This document shows positions 7,175 to 14,497 of a stretch of DNA of 17,993 bases, in pieces. Under the pieces are notes generated by a model, which was given only the letters and a program-made list of their open reading frames with translations, ran no database searches and was not told where the DNA came from. The stretch lies in contig JAUHZW010000017.1 of assembly GCA_030425745.1 (NCBI GenBank), positions 1 to 17,993 on the forward strand, in the 5' to 3' direction. The position numbers and the translations under genes were made by a program. Every line of letters starts with the position of its first letter. Position 1 is the stretch's first letter. Source of the DNA: Actinomycetes bacterium. GTDB lineage: Bacteria; Actinomycetota; Actinomycetes; S36-B12.

Positions 7175-8185
7175 TCAGGCTCGGGCGAGGACGGCGCCGG
7201 CGGACAGGCACTCACGGGCGAGAGCGGCGGTCGCGTCGATGTCGGTCATCATCGTGGGAACCGCCCGCGTGGTGATGCCCAATGCCTCGACGGCCGGCAC
7301 CTGCTCGGCATCCCTGGTGTCCATCAGCCAGGCGTCCAGGACTCCCTCGGCGGACCGTGCGCCGTAGTGGGCCGCGACGGCCGCGGCAGTCGTCTCGACT
7401 CCGATGGTGCGAAGGCAGGCATCGGCCATGCCGCGGACCGGCGCGCCGCCCACGATGGGGCTGACCCCGACCACGGGAGCCGAGGTCGTGCGCACCGCCT
7501 CGGCGATGCCGGGCACCTGCAGGATGGTGCCGACGGACACGACCGGGTTGCTGGGGGGCAGGATCACCAGATCCGCCTCGGAGATCGTCGACAGCACGTC
7601 CGGCCCCGGGCGGGCCTCGTCGATGCCGACGAGGATGAACTCATGCGCGGGCAACTCGGCGCGGTAGCGGATCCACCACTCCTGGAAATGGATGGCCGTG
7701 CGCAGGGGAGCACCGTCCGGTGCGGTGGCCCCCGACGGGTCATCGACGACCACATGGGTCTCGGCCCGGTCGTCGCTCATCGGCAGGAGCCGGACACCGG
7801 GCTGCCAGCGCTCGCACAGCGCCGCGGTGACGTCGGTGAGGGTGTAGCCGGCCCGCAGGGACTGGGTGCGGATCAGGTGAGTGGCGATGTCGCGGTCGCC
7901 CAAGCCGAACCAGCTCGGCTCGACGCCGTAGGCGGCGAGCTCATCCTTCACCGTGAAGGTCTCGTCCTCGCGCCCCCATCCGCGCTCGGCGCTGATGCCG
8001 CCGCCGAGGGTGTACATCACCGTGTCGAGATCAGGGCAGACCCGCAGCCCGTGGATCCAGATGTCATCGCCGGTGTTGCCGATGACGGTGATCTGGCTGC
8101 CGGGATGGTCCTGCTCGAGGGCCCGCTGGAGGCCGCGGATGAAGCGCGAACCTCCGATTCCGCCGGCGAGAACGGTGATCTGCAT
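7175..8185 (-). CDS. fbiA: FbiA/CofD: 2-phospho-L-lactate (or enolpyruvyl) transferase of coenzyme F420 synthesis
   Basis: FbiA transfers the phosphoenolpyruvate-derived group from its guanosine-diphosphate carrier to the deazaflavin Fo, giving dehydro-F420-0, the substrate of FbiB. The 336-residue protein begins [15 protein letters not shown] with the glycine loop at 8-15, followed by [11 protein letters not shown] (37-47) and PDLDTVMY (51-58), which bind the substrates and metal. [14 protein letters not shown] and GVSPIVGG come later. Length fits the family (about 331 in mycobacteria). The ATG at 8185 is chosen because the protein then starts exactly at the conserved beta strand; an in-frame ATG at 8206 lacks an upstream ribosome site. 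An AGGA sits eight bases before the ATG; alternatively CAGGAT seven bases upstream could be a leaderless -10. fbiC and the carrier-forming fbiD are not in this window. Confidence 0.95.
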   Translation of the reverse strand: MQITVLAGGIGGSRFIRGLQRALEQDHPGSQITVIGNTGDDIWIHGLRVCPDLDTVMYTLGGGISAERGWGREDETFTVKDELAAYGVEPSWFGLGDRDIATHLIRTQSLRAGYTLTDVTAALCERWQPGVRLLPMSDDRAETHVVVDDPSGATAPDGAPLRTAIHFQEWWIRYRAELPAHEFILVGIDEARPGPDVLSTISEADLVILPPSNPVVSVGTILQVPGIAEAVRTTSAPVVGVSPIVGGAPVRGMADACLRTIGVETTAAAVAAHYGARSAEGVLDAWLMDTRDAEQVPAVEALGITTRAVPTMMTDIDATAALARECLSAGAVLARA

Positions 8186-8235
8186 GGGGAGGATCCTGTC
8201 AGACATGCGGGGGACACCCGCAGGGGCATTCACGC

Positions 8236-8255
8236 CCGATTCCCCCACGAATCGG
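8236..8255. repeat. Perfect 7-bp inverted repeat with 6-base loop upstream of fbiA
   Basis: CCGATTC (8236-8242) and GAATCGG (8249-8255) are exact inverse complements around CCCCAC. The site lies 51-70 bases before the fbiA ATG on the minus strand. If that region is transcribed it could form a leader hairpin; as DNA it could be an operator. There is no U-tract, so it is not a typical terminator. Confidence 0.35.
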
Positions 8256-8319
8256 CGGGGAGTGGCTCCCATTCAGTGTGAAATCGGTCTAATTGGACGG
8301 CCTTTCCTGTGAATCCGGC

Positions 8320-8348
8320 TTGACGAATGCGAACTACACCCCTGTAAT
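8320..8348 (+). promoter_or_regulatory. Near-consensus housekeeping-type promoter for whiB (TTGACG - 17 - TGTAAT)
   Basis: The -35 hexamer TTGACG (8320-8325) and -10 hexamer TGTAAT (8343-8348) each match consensus at five of six positions and are separated by the ideal 17 bases. Transcription would start near 8355 and give a leader of about 54 bases ending in GAGGAGG. The -10 is overlapped by a small inverted repeat TACA-CCCC-TGTA (8335-8346), which could be an operator. Confidence 0.65.
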
Positions 8349-8393
8349 ACTTCCCAAGGCGGCACCGGTCGCCATGGGTCGAATACCCGGGTC

Positions 8394-8400
8394 GAGGAGG
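8394..8400 (+). promoter_or_regulatory. Strong ribosome binding site of whiB
   Basis: GAGGAGG lies eight bases before the GTG at 8409 and fixes the start codon of whiB. It is the longest Shine-Dalgarno match I found in the window. Confidence 0.7.
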
Positions 8401-8408
8401 TACTCCGC

Positions 8409-8666
8409 GTGGTTGACATGGTGCTGCTGCCCCTGTCCGACGCCGAGGAGCTGGCATGGCAGGAGCGCGCCCTGTGCGCGCAGACGGATCCGGAGGCCTT
8501 CTTCCCCGAGAAGGGCGGAAGCACCCGCGCGGCCAAGAAGGTGTGCCTCTCGTGCGAGGTCCGGCCCGAGTGCCTCGAGTACGCCCTCGCATCCGACGAG
8601 CGATTCGGCATCTGGGGCGGCCTGTCCGAGCGTGAGCGCCGACGCCTCAAGAAGCGCGCGGTCTGA
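8409..8666 (+). CDS. whiB: WhiB-family iron-sulfur transcription factor (WhiB/WhiB2/WhmD type)
   Basis: WhiB-like proteins carry a 4Fe-4S cluster and control transcription with the principal sigma factor; WhiB of Streptomyces acts in sporulation septation and WhiB2/WhmD of mycobacteria in division. The 85-residue product has the four cluster cysteines at 23, 46, 49 and 55 (CxxC for the middle pair). The signature DPEAFFPEKGGSTR is at 27-40, the GIWGG turn at 67-71 and a basic tail ERERRRLKKR at 74-83. The close match to WhiB2 as I remember it, plus fbiA next door, supports the WhiB/WhiB2 branch rather than WhiB1, 3 or 7. The GTG start is set by a perfect Shine-Dalgarno sequence, and a near-consensus promoter lies about 60 bases upstream. 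Its targets cannot be read from the sequence. Confidence 0.96.
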   Translation: MVDMVLLPLSDAEELAWQERALCAQTDPEAFFPEKGGSTRAAKKVCLSCEVRPECLEYALASDERFGIWGGLSERERRRLKKRAV

Positions 8667-8752
8667 TCCTTGCGCCGGGGCCCTCGTCCGGGCCGCTGAA
8701 ATCGCCACCGGCACGGCCGGCGCGCGTCATCGGTCAAGCCTCGGTCACGACG

Positions 8753-8758
8753 TAGAGT
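8753..8758 (+). promoter_or_regulatory. -10 element (TAGAGT) for leaderless glycosyltransferase transcript
   Basis: TAGAGT fits TANNNT and ends seven bases before the GTG at 8766. No ribosome site lies upstream, so a leaderless mRNA starting at this GTG is the simplest reading. A -35 candidate around 8730-8736 is weak. Confidence 0.55.
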
Positions 8759-8765
8759 TATGGGC

Positions 8766-11700
8766 GTGATCGACGACGAGTCCGCCCCGCACGACGACTC
8801 GCCGCCAGACCTGTCCGAATCACCCGCCCCCCGGATCATCGACCCCGAGGGCCCTGCGGATCTCGACGCGCCGGAGCGCACGGTCATCCCCGTCGTCGCC
8901 GGGCCAGCCCAGCACGATGCGGCGTCCGAGCAGACGACCGAGTGGTTCAGCGTCGAGGACGACTTCGCGGACGACGAGTCGTTCGCTCTGCCGCGCCGCC
9001 ACCACCATGTCACCGCGGTGGTCGTCGGACATGACGGTGCGGTCTGGCTCCCGGCCGTCCTCACCACACTCGCCCTGCAGACTCGACAGCCCGACGCCGT
9101 CGTCGGCGTCGACACCGGTTCCCACGACGACACCCGCATCCTCCTCGAGGAGTCATTCGGCCCGGAGCGGGTGACCTCGGCCGCCGAGCACTCCGGTTTC
9201 GGCGCTGCCGTCCATGTGGGCCTGCAGCGTCTGGCGCCCGCGCGGGAGTCCGCCGGCGAGGTCATCGACTGGGTCTGGCTGCTGCACGACGACAGCGCTC
9301 CCGACCGGGCCTGCCTTGAACGCCTCCTCGACACCGCGGACGCTCACCCCTCGGTCGCCGTCCTCGGCCCCAAGGTCCTGGGCTGGCACGATCGCCGACT
9401 CCTGCTCGAGGTGGGTGTGACCATCAACGGGTCCGGCCGCCGCGTGACCGGCCTCGAGCGTCGCGAGCATGATCAGGGCCAGCACGACGGGCCACGGGAC
9501 GTCCTCTCGGTGAGCTCCGCCGGCATGCTCGTCCGGCGCGATGTCTGGGACGCCCTCGAGGGCTTCGACCCCACGCTCCCGCTGTTCCGTGATGATCTGG
9601 ACTTCTGTTGGCGAGCGCATCGTGCGGGCCAGCGGGTGATGATCGCCACCGACGCGGTGCTGCACCACCGCGAGGCCGCAGCCCACGGGCGACGAGCCGA
9701 CGATCTGGCTCCGCGACCACACCGCGCTGACCGCGAGGCCGCCGTCCACGTTCTGCTCGCCCAGGCGCCGAGATTCGCTGCACCGTTCGTGGCGCTGCGC
9801 CTGTTCCTCGGCAGTCTGGTCCGGGCGCTGTTCTACCTGCTGGGCAAGGACGTCGCAGCGGCCCGCGACGAGGTCGGTGCGGTCCTCGCCCTGGCACTGC
9901 ACCCGGGCCGCATCACGTCGTCCCGTCAGCTCATCCGACGCACCACCTCCGAGCCGGCGAGCGTGGCGCGACATCTCCGGCCGACACTGCGATCGCAGAC
10001 CCGGCAGGCCGTCGAGCTGATCGGTGGCATCGCCACGACCAGCGGATCATCGACGGAGTCGGCCTCGGTGAGTGCGCTGGACAGCGGCCCGGTGGGCGAT
10101 GACGCGGACTTCCTGGATGACGGATCGTCGGGTCTGCTGCGCCGGGTCCTGACCGCCCCGGTCTTCCTGCTGACGGCGCTGCTGACGATCATCGCCGTGG
10201 TCGGCTCCCGAGGCCTGTGGCTGGGGGAGGGCGTGCTGCAGGGCGGTGCGCTGCTGCCATCGCCCGGTGGTGCCAGTGATCTGTGGCAGTCCTACCTGCG
10301 CGCATGGCACGACGTCGGCCCGGGCTCCACGACTCCCGCGGCTCCCTACCTCGTCGTGATCACGGCGTTCGCCTTCCTCCTGCTGGGCAAGGCGCCGCTG
10401 GCGGTCACCGTCATGCTGCTGCTGGGCATCCCGCTGGCCGGTCTCGCCGCGTACATCACTCTGCGTGGCCTCGTGCCGCGGCCCGGCATCCGGTTCTGGG
10501 CCGCCGCGGCCTACGGGCTGATGCCGGCGATGACGGGAGCGGTCGCCAGCGGACGCATCGGCACCACGATCCTGGCCGTCGCTCTGCCCTTCGCGCTTCG
10601 ATCCTTGGTGCGGATCTCCTCGCCGCGTGGCACCTACAGGCGTGCGGCCGGTGCCGCGATCCTGGTCGCCATCGTGATGTCGGTGGCACCCGCGGTCTGG
10701 GTGCTGCTGCTGGTCGGCGGTGTCATCGGTGGGGTCTGGCTGGTCACGCGTCCTCGTGGGCCCGGCATCCGCGTGCTCGGGCGCCTCGCCATCGCCCTTC
10801 TGGCCCCGCTGGTGCTCCTGCTGCCGTGGTCCCTGCACCTGCTGACCAACCCGAGCCTGATCCTCCTCGAGCCCGGCCTCAACGGCGGCCCGATCACCGA
10901 TCGCGAACTGGCCCCCTGGCATGTCCTGCTGCTCCATCCGGGTGGTCCGGGCATGACCCCGGTCTGGATCACGGTGGGCATCGTGCTCGCAGGGTTCCTC
11001 GCCCTGCTCCGACGCGACCGCTGGTCGGTCTCGGGCGGCTTCGCGATCCTCGCCGGACTGGCCCTGCTGCTCGGTCTGGTGCAGACGGCCCTGCTCGTGA
11101 CCCCGCCCGGGTCCACGGTGGAGATCCGACCCTGGCCCGGGCAGGCGGTCCTGGTGCTGAGCCTGGCGCTCATCGCGTTGGCGACGGTTGCCGCGGACGG
11201 CCTGCGCGACCGTTTCGTCGGCAGCAGTTTCTCCATCGGTCAGCCGTTGGCCCTCCTCGTCGCCCTGGCGGCAGTTCTGGCCCCTGTGCTGAGCGCCGGC
11301 TGGTACGCCGTCGGCCTGACCAGCTTCCTCACTCGGGAGCCCGCATCGCCGTTGCCGGCCTTCGTCGCGGCCGACTCCGAGAGCGCCCAGGCACCGCGCA
11401 CCCTTGTGCTGGCCACCGACGTCGCCGGCCGTGTGCGGTACAGCCTGCTCAACGGCACCGGCCCGCAGTTGGGTGACGCCGAGACCGGACCTCCGGCTGC
11501 GGTCTGGGAGGGCCTCGATCCTCTGGTGGCGGCGCTCGCCTCGGGACGCGGCGGGGATGAGGTGCAGGCCCTGGCCGGCTACGGGGTCCGCTACGTGGTC
11601 ATGGCACCCGGCTCCCTGCCCGAGCTGATCCCGACCCTGGACTCCGAGCCCGGGCTGCGTCGGCTGTCCAGCTCCGGCGGTGAGGTGCTCTGGCGGATCT

Positions 11701-12350
11701 CGGGTGTGACCACCCGGGCACGCGTCGTCCAGGAGGGCGGTCCGGAACCGATCGGCATCGCCCCCGAGGGCACGCTCTCCGCTGACCCCTATGTCGAACA
11801 GCTCATGCCCGACGGCACGGGCGAGCGCGCGCTCGTCGCCGGTGTCTCCCCGGATGCCGGATGGCAGGCCGTCCTGCTGGGCGGCAACGGCACCCGCACC
11901 CCCCTCGCGCCGGTGACGGTCGCCGGACTGCTCGACTGGTCGACGGCCTTCAGCCTTCCGGAGGGAGCGCCGGAGGTCGAGGTGTGGTTCGACGGCACGA
12001 ACCGCCAGCGCTGGCTGTGGCTGCAGCTGGTCGTGCTGCTCGCCCTCGTCATCCTCGCCCTGCCCGAGCGACGTCGGGAGGACCCGGATCCGGACCTCGA
12101 TCCGGACCTCGATCCGGCGCTGGCCGGCGCAGCGGCGATCACAGCTCCGGGAGCTCCGGGTGAGACGGCGATCCCGGTGCCGGCGACCCCGGTGTGGAGC
12201 CAGACGGTGGCCGAGCAGGAGGAGCCCGCGTCGCAGGAGCCCGAGCAGGAGGAGCCGCGCGTCGAGCTCCCGACGGCTCCGCCCACCGACGATGGGCCCG
12301 ATGCGGATGCGGATGCGGACGAGGACCAGAGCGACGGGAGGCCGTCATGA
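8766..12350 (+). CDS. Large polytopic membrane protein with N-terminal family 2 glycosyltransferase domain
   Basis: The 1194-residue product has an acidic N-terminus (1-75) and then a GT2 domain at about 79-300. This includes VTAVVVGHDGA, the GSHDD loop, the metal-binding WLLHDDSAP (Asp175, Asp176) and the catalytic-type FRDDLDFCWR (about 275-283). A hydrophobic stretch near 340-362 is followed by roughly a dozen membrane segments between about 460 and 860. An outer domain of about 210 residues follows, then a last membrane helix near 1081-1098 and an acidic, Pro-rich tail of about 95 residues. The family should take a nucleotide-sugar in the cytosol and elongate or export a lipid-linked glycan; donor and acceptor are unknown. 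The GTG at 8766 is preferred over the ATG at 8760, which lies only two bases after the -10 element. The stop overlaps the DUF5719 start (ATGA). Confidence 0.9.
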   Translation: MIDDESAPHDDSPPDLSESPAPRIIDPEGPADLDAPERTVIPVVAGPAQHDAASEQTTEWFSVEDDFADDESFALPRRHHHVTAVVVGHDGAVWLPAVLTTLALQTRQPDAVVGVDTGSHDDTRILLEESFGPERVTSAAEHSGFGAAVHVGLQRLAPARESAGEVIDWVWLLHDDSAPDRACLERLLDTADAHPSVAVLGPKVLGWHDRRLLLEVGVTINGSGRRVTGLERREHDQGQHDGPRDVLSVSSAGMLVRRDVWDALEGFDPTLPLFRDDLDFCWRAHRAGQRVMIATDAVLHHREAAAHGRRADDLAPRPHRADREAAVHVLLAQAPRFAAPFVALRLFLGSLVRALFYLLGKDVAAARDEVGAVLALALHPGRITSSRQLIRRTTSEPASVARHLRPTLRSQTRQAVELIGGIATTSGSSTESASVSALDSGPVGDDADFLDDGSSGLLRRVLTAPVFLLTALLTIIAVVGSRGLWLGEGVLQGGALLPSPGGASDLWQSYLRAWHDVGPGSTTPAAPYLVVITAFAFLLLGKAPLAVTVMLLLGIPLAGLAAYITLRGLVPRPGIRFWAAAAYGLMPAMTGAVASGRIGTTILAVALPFALRSLVRISSPRGTYRRAAGAAILVAIVMSVAPAVWVLLLVGGVIGGVWLVTRPRGPGIRVLGRLAIALLAPLVLLLPWSLHLLTNPSLILLEPGLNGGPITDRELAPWHVLLLHPGGPGMTPVWITVGIVLAGFLALLRRDRWSVSGGFAILAGLALLLGLVQTALLVTPPGSTVEIRPWPGQAVLVLSLALIALATVAADGLRDRFVGSSFSIGQPLALLVALAAVLAPVLSAGWYAVGLTSFLTREPASPLPAFVAADSESAQAPRTLVLATDVAGRVRYSLLNGTGPQLGDAETGPPAAVWEGLDPLVAALASGRGGDEVQALAGYGVRYVVMAPGSLPELIPTLDSEPGLRRLSSSGGEVLWRISGVTTRARVVQEGGPEPIGIAPEGTLSADPYVEQLMPDGTGERALVAGVSPDAGWQAVLLGGNGTRTPLAPVTVAGLLDWSTAFSLPEGAPEVEVWFDGTNRQRWLWLQLVVLLALVILALPERRREDPDPDLDPDLDPALAGAAAITAPGAPGETAIPVPATPVWSQTVAEQEEPASQEPEQEEPRVELPTAPPTDDGPDADADADEDQSDGRPS
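12087..12117 (+). repeat. 12-bp tandem repeat (GATCCGGACCTC, about 2.6 copies) encoding Asp-Pro/Asp-Leu units
   Basis: Exact copies lie at 12087-12098 and 12099-12110, with a partial third. In frame they encode alternating DP and DL dipeptides in the cytoplasmic tail of the glycosyltransferase. In the same tail a 6-bp unit GATGCG is repeated three times at 12300-12317, encoding Asp-Ala. Both repeats keep the reading frame and could vary in number between strains. Confidence 0.75.
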
Positions 12351-13867
12351 AGCGCCCCGCCCGTCGTCGCCCGGCCGCCCCGCGCGAGCGCGGTGGGCAG
12401 CTGCTGTCGGGTCGCTGGCTCGTGGTGGCGGCTGCCGTCACCGGGGGCGCAGTGCTGGCCGGGACTCTCCTGCAGCAGCCGCTGCCCCCGGTGGCCGAGG
12501 GTGCCGTGGACCTCGAGCCGATCGGCTCTGCGGTGCTGCTCTGCCCGGAGCCGGGGGCGTCGACCGATCTGGGCGTCCGCGTGACGGCAGCCGTCGTCCC
12601 GGGTCAGCCCGGTCAGGCCGACGGCGAGGGTGCCGCCGGCATGCGCACCCTGCCCGGTCGCAACTCCGCTGAGTCGAAGATCCGGGTGCCGGGCGGTCAG
12701 GCGGAGATCGAGGCCTTTGGCAACACCGAGCTGCCACCGATCGAGGCGTACGGCGAGGGCAGCCTCGCGCCGGGTCTGATCGCCGACCAGTGGGGCCGCG
12801 ATCCGGGCGGTGCGGGGCGGGGGCTCGCCAGCACCGCCTGTGCCCCGGCTGCATCCGAGTTCTGGTTCGTCGGCGGCGGCGCCATCTCTGGTCGACGCAC
12901 CCGCATCGTGCTCGTCAATCCTGATCCCAACGCCGCAATCGTCGACGTCATCATCCGCGGGCCGGAGGGCGTCATCGAGGCACCGGCTGGCCGAGGGCTC
13001 GTGGTGCAGGGCCAGGATCGGCTCGTCCTCCGGCTCGACACGCTCGCGCCGGGGGTGAGCGCCACCGCCGTGCAGGTGCTGGCCCGGGCCGGCCGGGTGG
13101 GCGCCTCGGTCGACGATGAGCAGCGCTCGGGACTGGCCAACGTCGGCACCGACTGGGTTCCTCAGGCCGCCCCCCCGGCCACTCGCGTCTTCGTGCCGGG
13201 CGTCATCAACGGCGATGGCGCGCGAGTGCTGTCGATCGCCGCGCCGGGCGACGACGACGCCATCGTGAACATCCGGGTGATCGGCGAGGACGGCACCTAC
13301 ACGCCCGCGGATCGATCCCGGGTCGAGGTCCCGGCCGATGCCGTCATCGCCCTCGACATGTCTCCCGTCCTCGACAGGCAGCCGGTCACCCTGGAGCTCA
13401 CCTCCGATGTGCCGATCGTCGCCGGCATGCGCCAGTTCTTCGGCAATGAGACGTCCTTCACTGCCGGCGCGCAGCCGTTCACTGGCGGTGCTGCCGTGTC
13501 CGGGCTCCCCGTCCGCTCGGCGACGGAACTCAGGGTCGCCATCACCGCCCCGGAGGCCGACGCCACGGTGACGCTGTCGCTCCTGCCCTACAAGCGCGGC
13601 CGCAAGCCGGCGGAGCCGACGGGTGAGCGGAGCATCAGCATCCCGGCCGGCACGATGAAGTGGGTGCGGATCAGCCCGCCCACGGGAGTCGACTGGTACA
13701 CGGCCGTGGTGAGCGCCGACGAGGGATCCGGTCCGATCGTGGTGGCGCATCGGTTGAAGGAGAAGTCGCGTTTCGGTGACCTGATGACCGGGTACCCGTG
13801 GCCTCCGCTGCGCACCGAGGTCGTCGTGCCGTCGGCCGTGCAGGATCCCGCCGTCGGCATGCGCTGA
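12347..13867 (+). CDS. DUF5719 family membrane-anchored extracytoplasmic protein
   Basis: The 506-residue protein begins with an Arg-rich cytoplasmic end (1-20) and one hydrophobic segment at about 24-42, a signal anchor or uncleaved signal, so the rest should lie outside the membrane. Two cysteines, Cys66 in LLCPEPG and Cys165 in a TACAPAASEFWFVGG stretch, are well placed for a disulfide. The remainder reads as repeated beta-sandwich-like units (for example RIVLVNPDPNAAIVDVIIRG near 185-205). No catalytic motif is visible. The family is found in actinobacteria directly after the large glycosyltransferase; here the two overlap by ATGA, and GGGAGG five bases before the ATG gives a strong ribosome site. 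Close coupling suggests the two proteins work in one complex, perhaps receiving or guiding the glycan. That is inference. Confidence 0.82.
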   Translation: MKRPARRRPAAPRERGGQLLSGRWLVVAAAVTGGAVLAGTLLQQPLPPVAEGAVDLEPIGSAVLLCPEPGASTDLGVRVTAAVVPGQPGQADGEGAAGMRTLPGRNSAESKIRVPGGQAEIEAFGNTELPPIEAYGEGSLAPGLIADQWGRDPGGAGRGLASTACAPAASEFWFVGGGAISGRRTRIVLVNPDPNAAIVDVIIRGPEGVIEAPAGRGLVVQGQDRLVLRLDTLAPGVSATAVQVLARAGRVGASVDDEQRSGLANVGTDWVPQAAPPATRVFVPGVINGDGARVLSIAAPGDDDAIVNIRVIGEDGTYTPADRSRVEVPADAVIALDMSPVLDRQPVTLELTSDVPIVAGMRQFFGNETSFTAGAQPFTGGAAVSGLPVRSATELRVAITAPEADATVTLSLLPYKRGRKPAEPTGERSISIPAGTMKWVRISPPTGVDWYTAVVSADEGSGPIVVAHRLKEKSRFGDLMTGYPWPPLRTEVVVPSAVQDPAVGMR

Positions 13868-13909
13868 ATCCGACCGGCGTGCCGCACCGCTCCTGTGCGA
13901 ACAAGCGGC

Positions 13910-13915
13910 TAGCGT
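13910..13915 (+). promoter_or_regulatory. -10 element (TAGCGT) for leaderless DUF3499 transcript
   Basis: TAGCGT matches TANNNT and ends seven bases before the GTG at 13923, at which the family-typical N-terminus begins. No Shine-Dalgarno sequence is present. Confidence 0.55.
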
Positions 13916-13922
13916 GCGGGGC

Positions 13923-14420
13923 GTGAGTCGTCGTCGCTGCTCGAAGCCCTCGTGCAACAGCCCTGCCGTGGCGACGCTGACGTACGTCTACGCGGACTCC
14001 ACCGCTGTTCTGGGACCGCTGGCCACCTACGCCGAGCCGCACTGCTACGACCTGTGCCAGATGCACAGCGAGCGACTGACCGCACCCCGCGGATGGGAGG
14101 TCGTGCGCATCACCCCGGATCCCGATGCGCTCAAGCCCTCCAGCGACGATCTCGAGGCCCTCGCCAACGCCGTCCGCGAAGCGGCCCGTCCGCGCTACGA
14201 GCCGGGTGCGCCGCTGCCGACAGAGGTGCCGACGGGTTCGGTCGAGGTCGCGCGCCGTGGTCACCTGCGGGTCCTGGCCACGGTCGAGGATCCCGCTGGT
14301 CACGCGGCTGCCGCTGATGACCCCGCCGACACCGGAGCCCGGGTCGACGAGCAGCACCCGGTGTACCGCCGCCAGGAGCCGGTCGTCGATGAGGATCTCT
14401 TCCTCGACTTCGACGACTGA
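13923..14420 (+). CDS. DUF3499 family putative zinc-binding protein
   Basis: The 165-residue protein has a compact N-terminal metal site, Cys6 and Cys11 (CSKPSC) with Cys41, Cys45 and His48 (CYDLCQMH). Between them is the strongly conserved stretch ATLTYVYADSTAVLGPL. The RLTAPRGWEVVRI segment at about 51-63 completes the conserved half. The rest is a low-complexity, acidic C-terminus ending DLFLDFDD. No DNA-binding or enzymatic motif is recognisable, and the family has no known function that I can recall. The GTG at 13923 is preferred over the one at 13914 because it gives the family-typical start and stands seven bases after a -10 element. It lies between DUF5719 and manB, as in other actinobacteria, except that the metallopeptidase I would expect nearby is absent. 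Confidence 0.88.
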   Translation: MSRRRCSKPSCNSPAVATLTYVYADSTAVLGPLATYAEPHCYDLCQMHSERLTAPRGWEVVRITPDPDALKPSSDDLEALANAVREAARPRYEPGAPLPTEVPTGSVEVARRGHLRVLATVEDPAGHAAAADDPADTGARVDEQHPVYRRQEPVVDEDLFLDFDD

Positions 14421-14485
14421 CCGGCCCCCGCACGGGCTCGGCGACCCGCCCCCATCGCGGTCCGCAGCCTGAGGCCGGCGGCCGA

Positions 14486-14491
14486 TAGCCT
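14486..14491 (+). promoter_or_regulatory. -10 element (TAGCCT) for near-leaderless manB transcript
   Basis: TAGCCT fits TANNNT and ends six bases before the GTG at 14498. There is no ribosome site between, so the manB operon probably starts with a leaderless or almost leaderless mRNA. Confidence 0.5.
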
Positions 14492-14497
14492 TGGCCG

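Noticed and set aside
8679..8694. A GC-rich hairpin after whiB (GGCCC-6-GGGCC) as terminator
   Set aside because: The stem is only five pairs and no T-tract follows; such stems are expected by chance at this GC content.
8293..8769. A 158-codon plus-strand frame overlapping whiB
   Set aside because: It is an Arg/Ser/Pro-rich out-of-frame shadow of whiB, whose cysteines and ribosome site are unambiguous.
13884..13900. A CGCAC/GTGCG hairpin before DUF3499 as terminator
   Set aside because: The stem is five pairs with a seven-base loop and no T-run; it gives no evidence of termination.
11789..13957. A 722-codon minus-strand frame opposite the glycosyltransferase tail and DUF5719
   Set aside because: It is a shadow of the plus-strand genes, with compositionally biased sequence and no supporting ribosome site or promoter.
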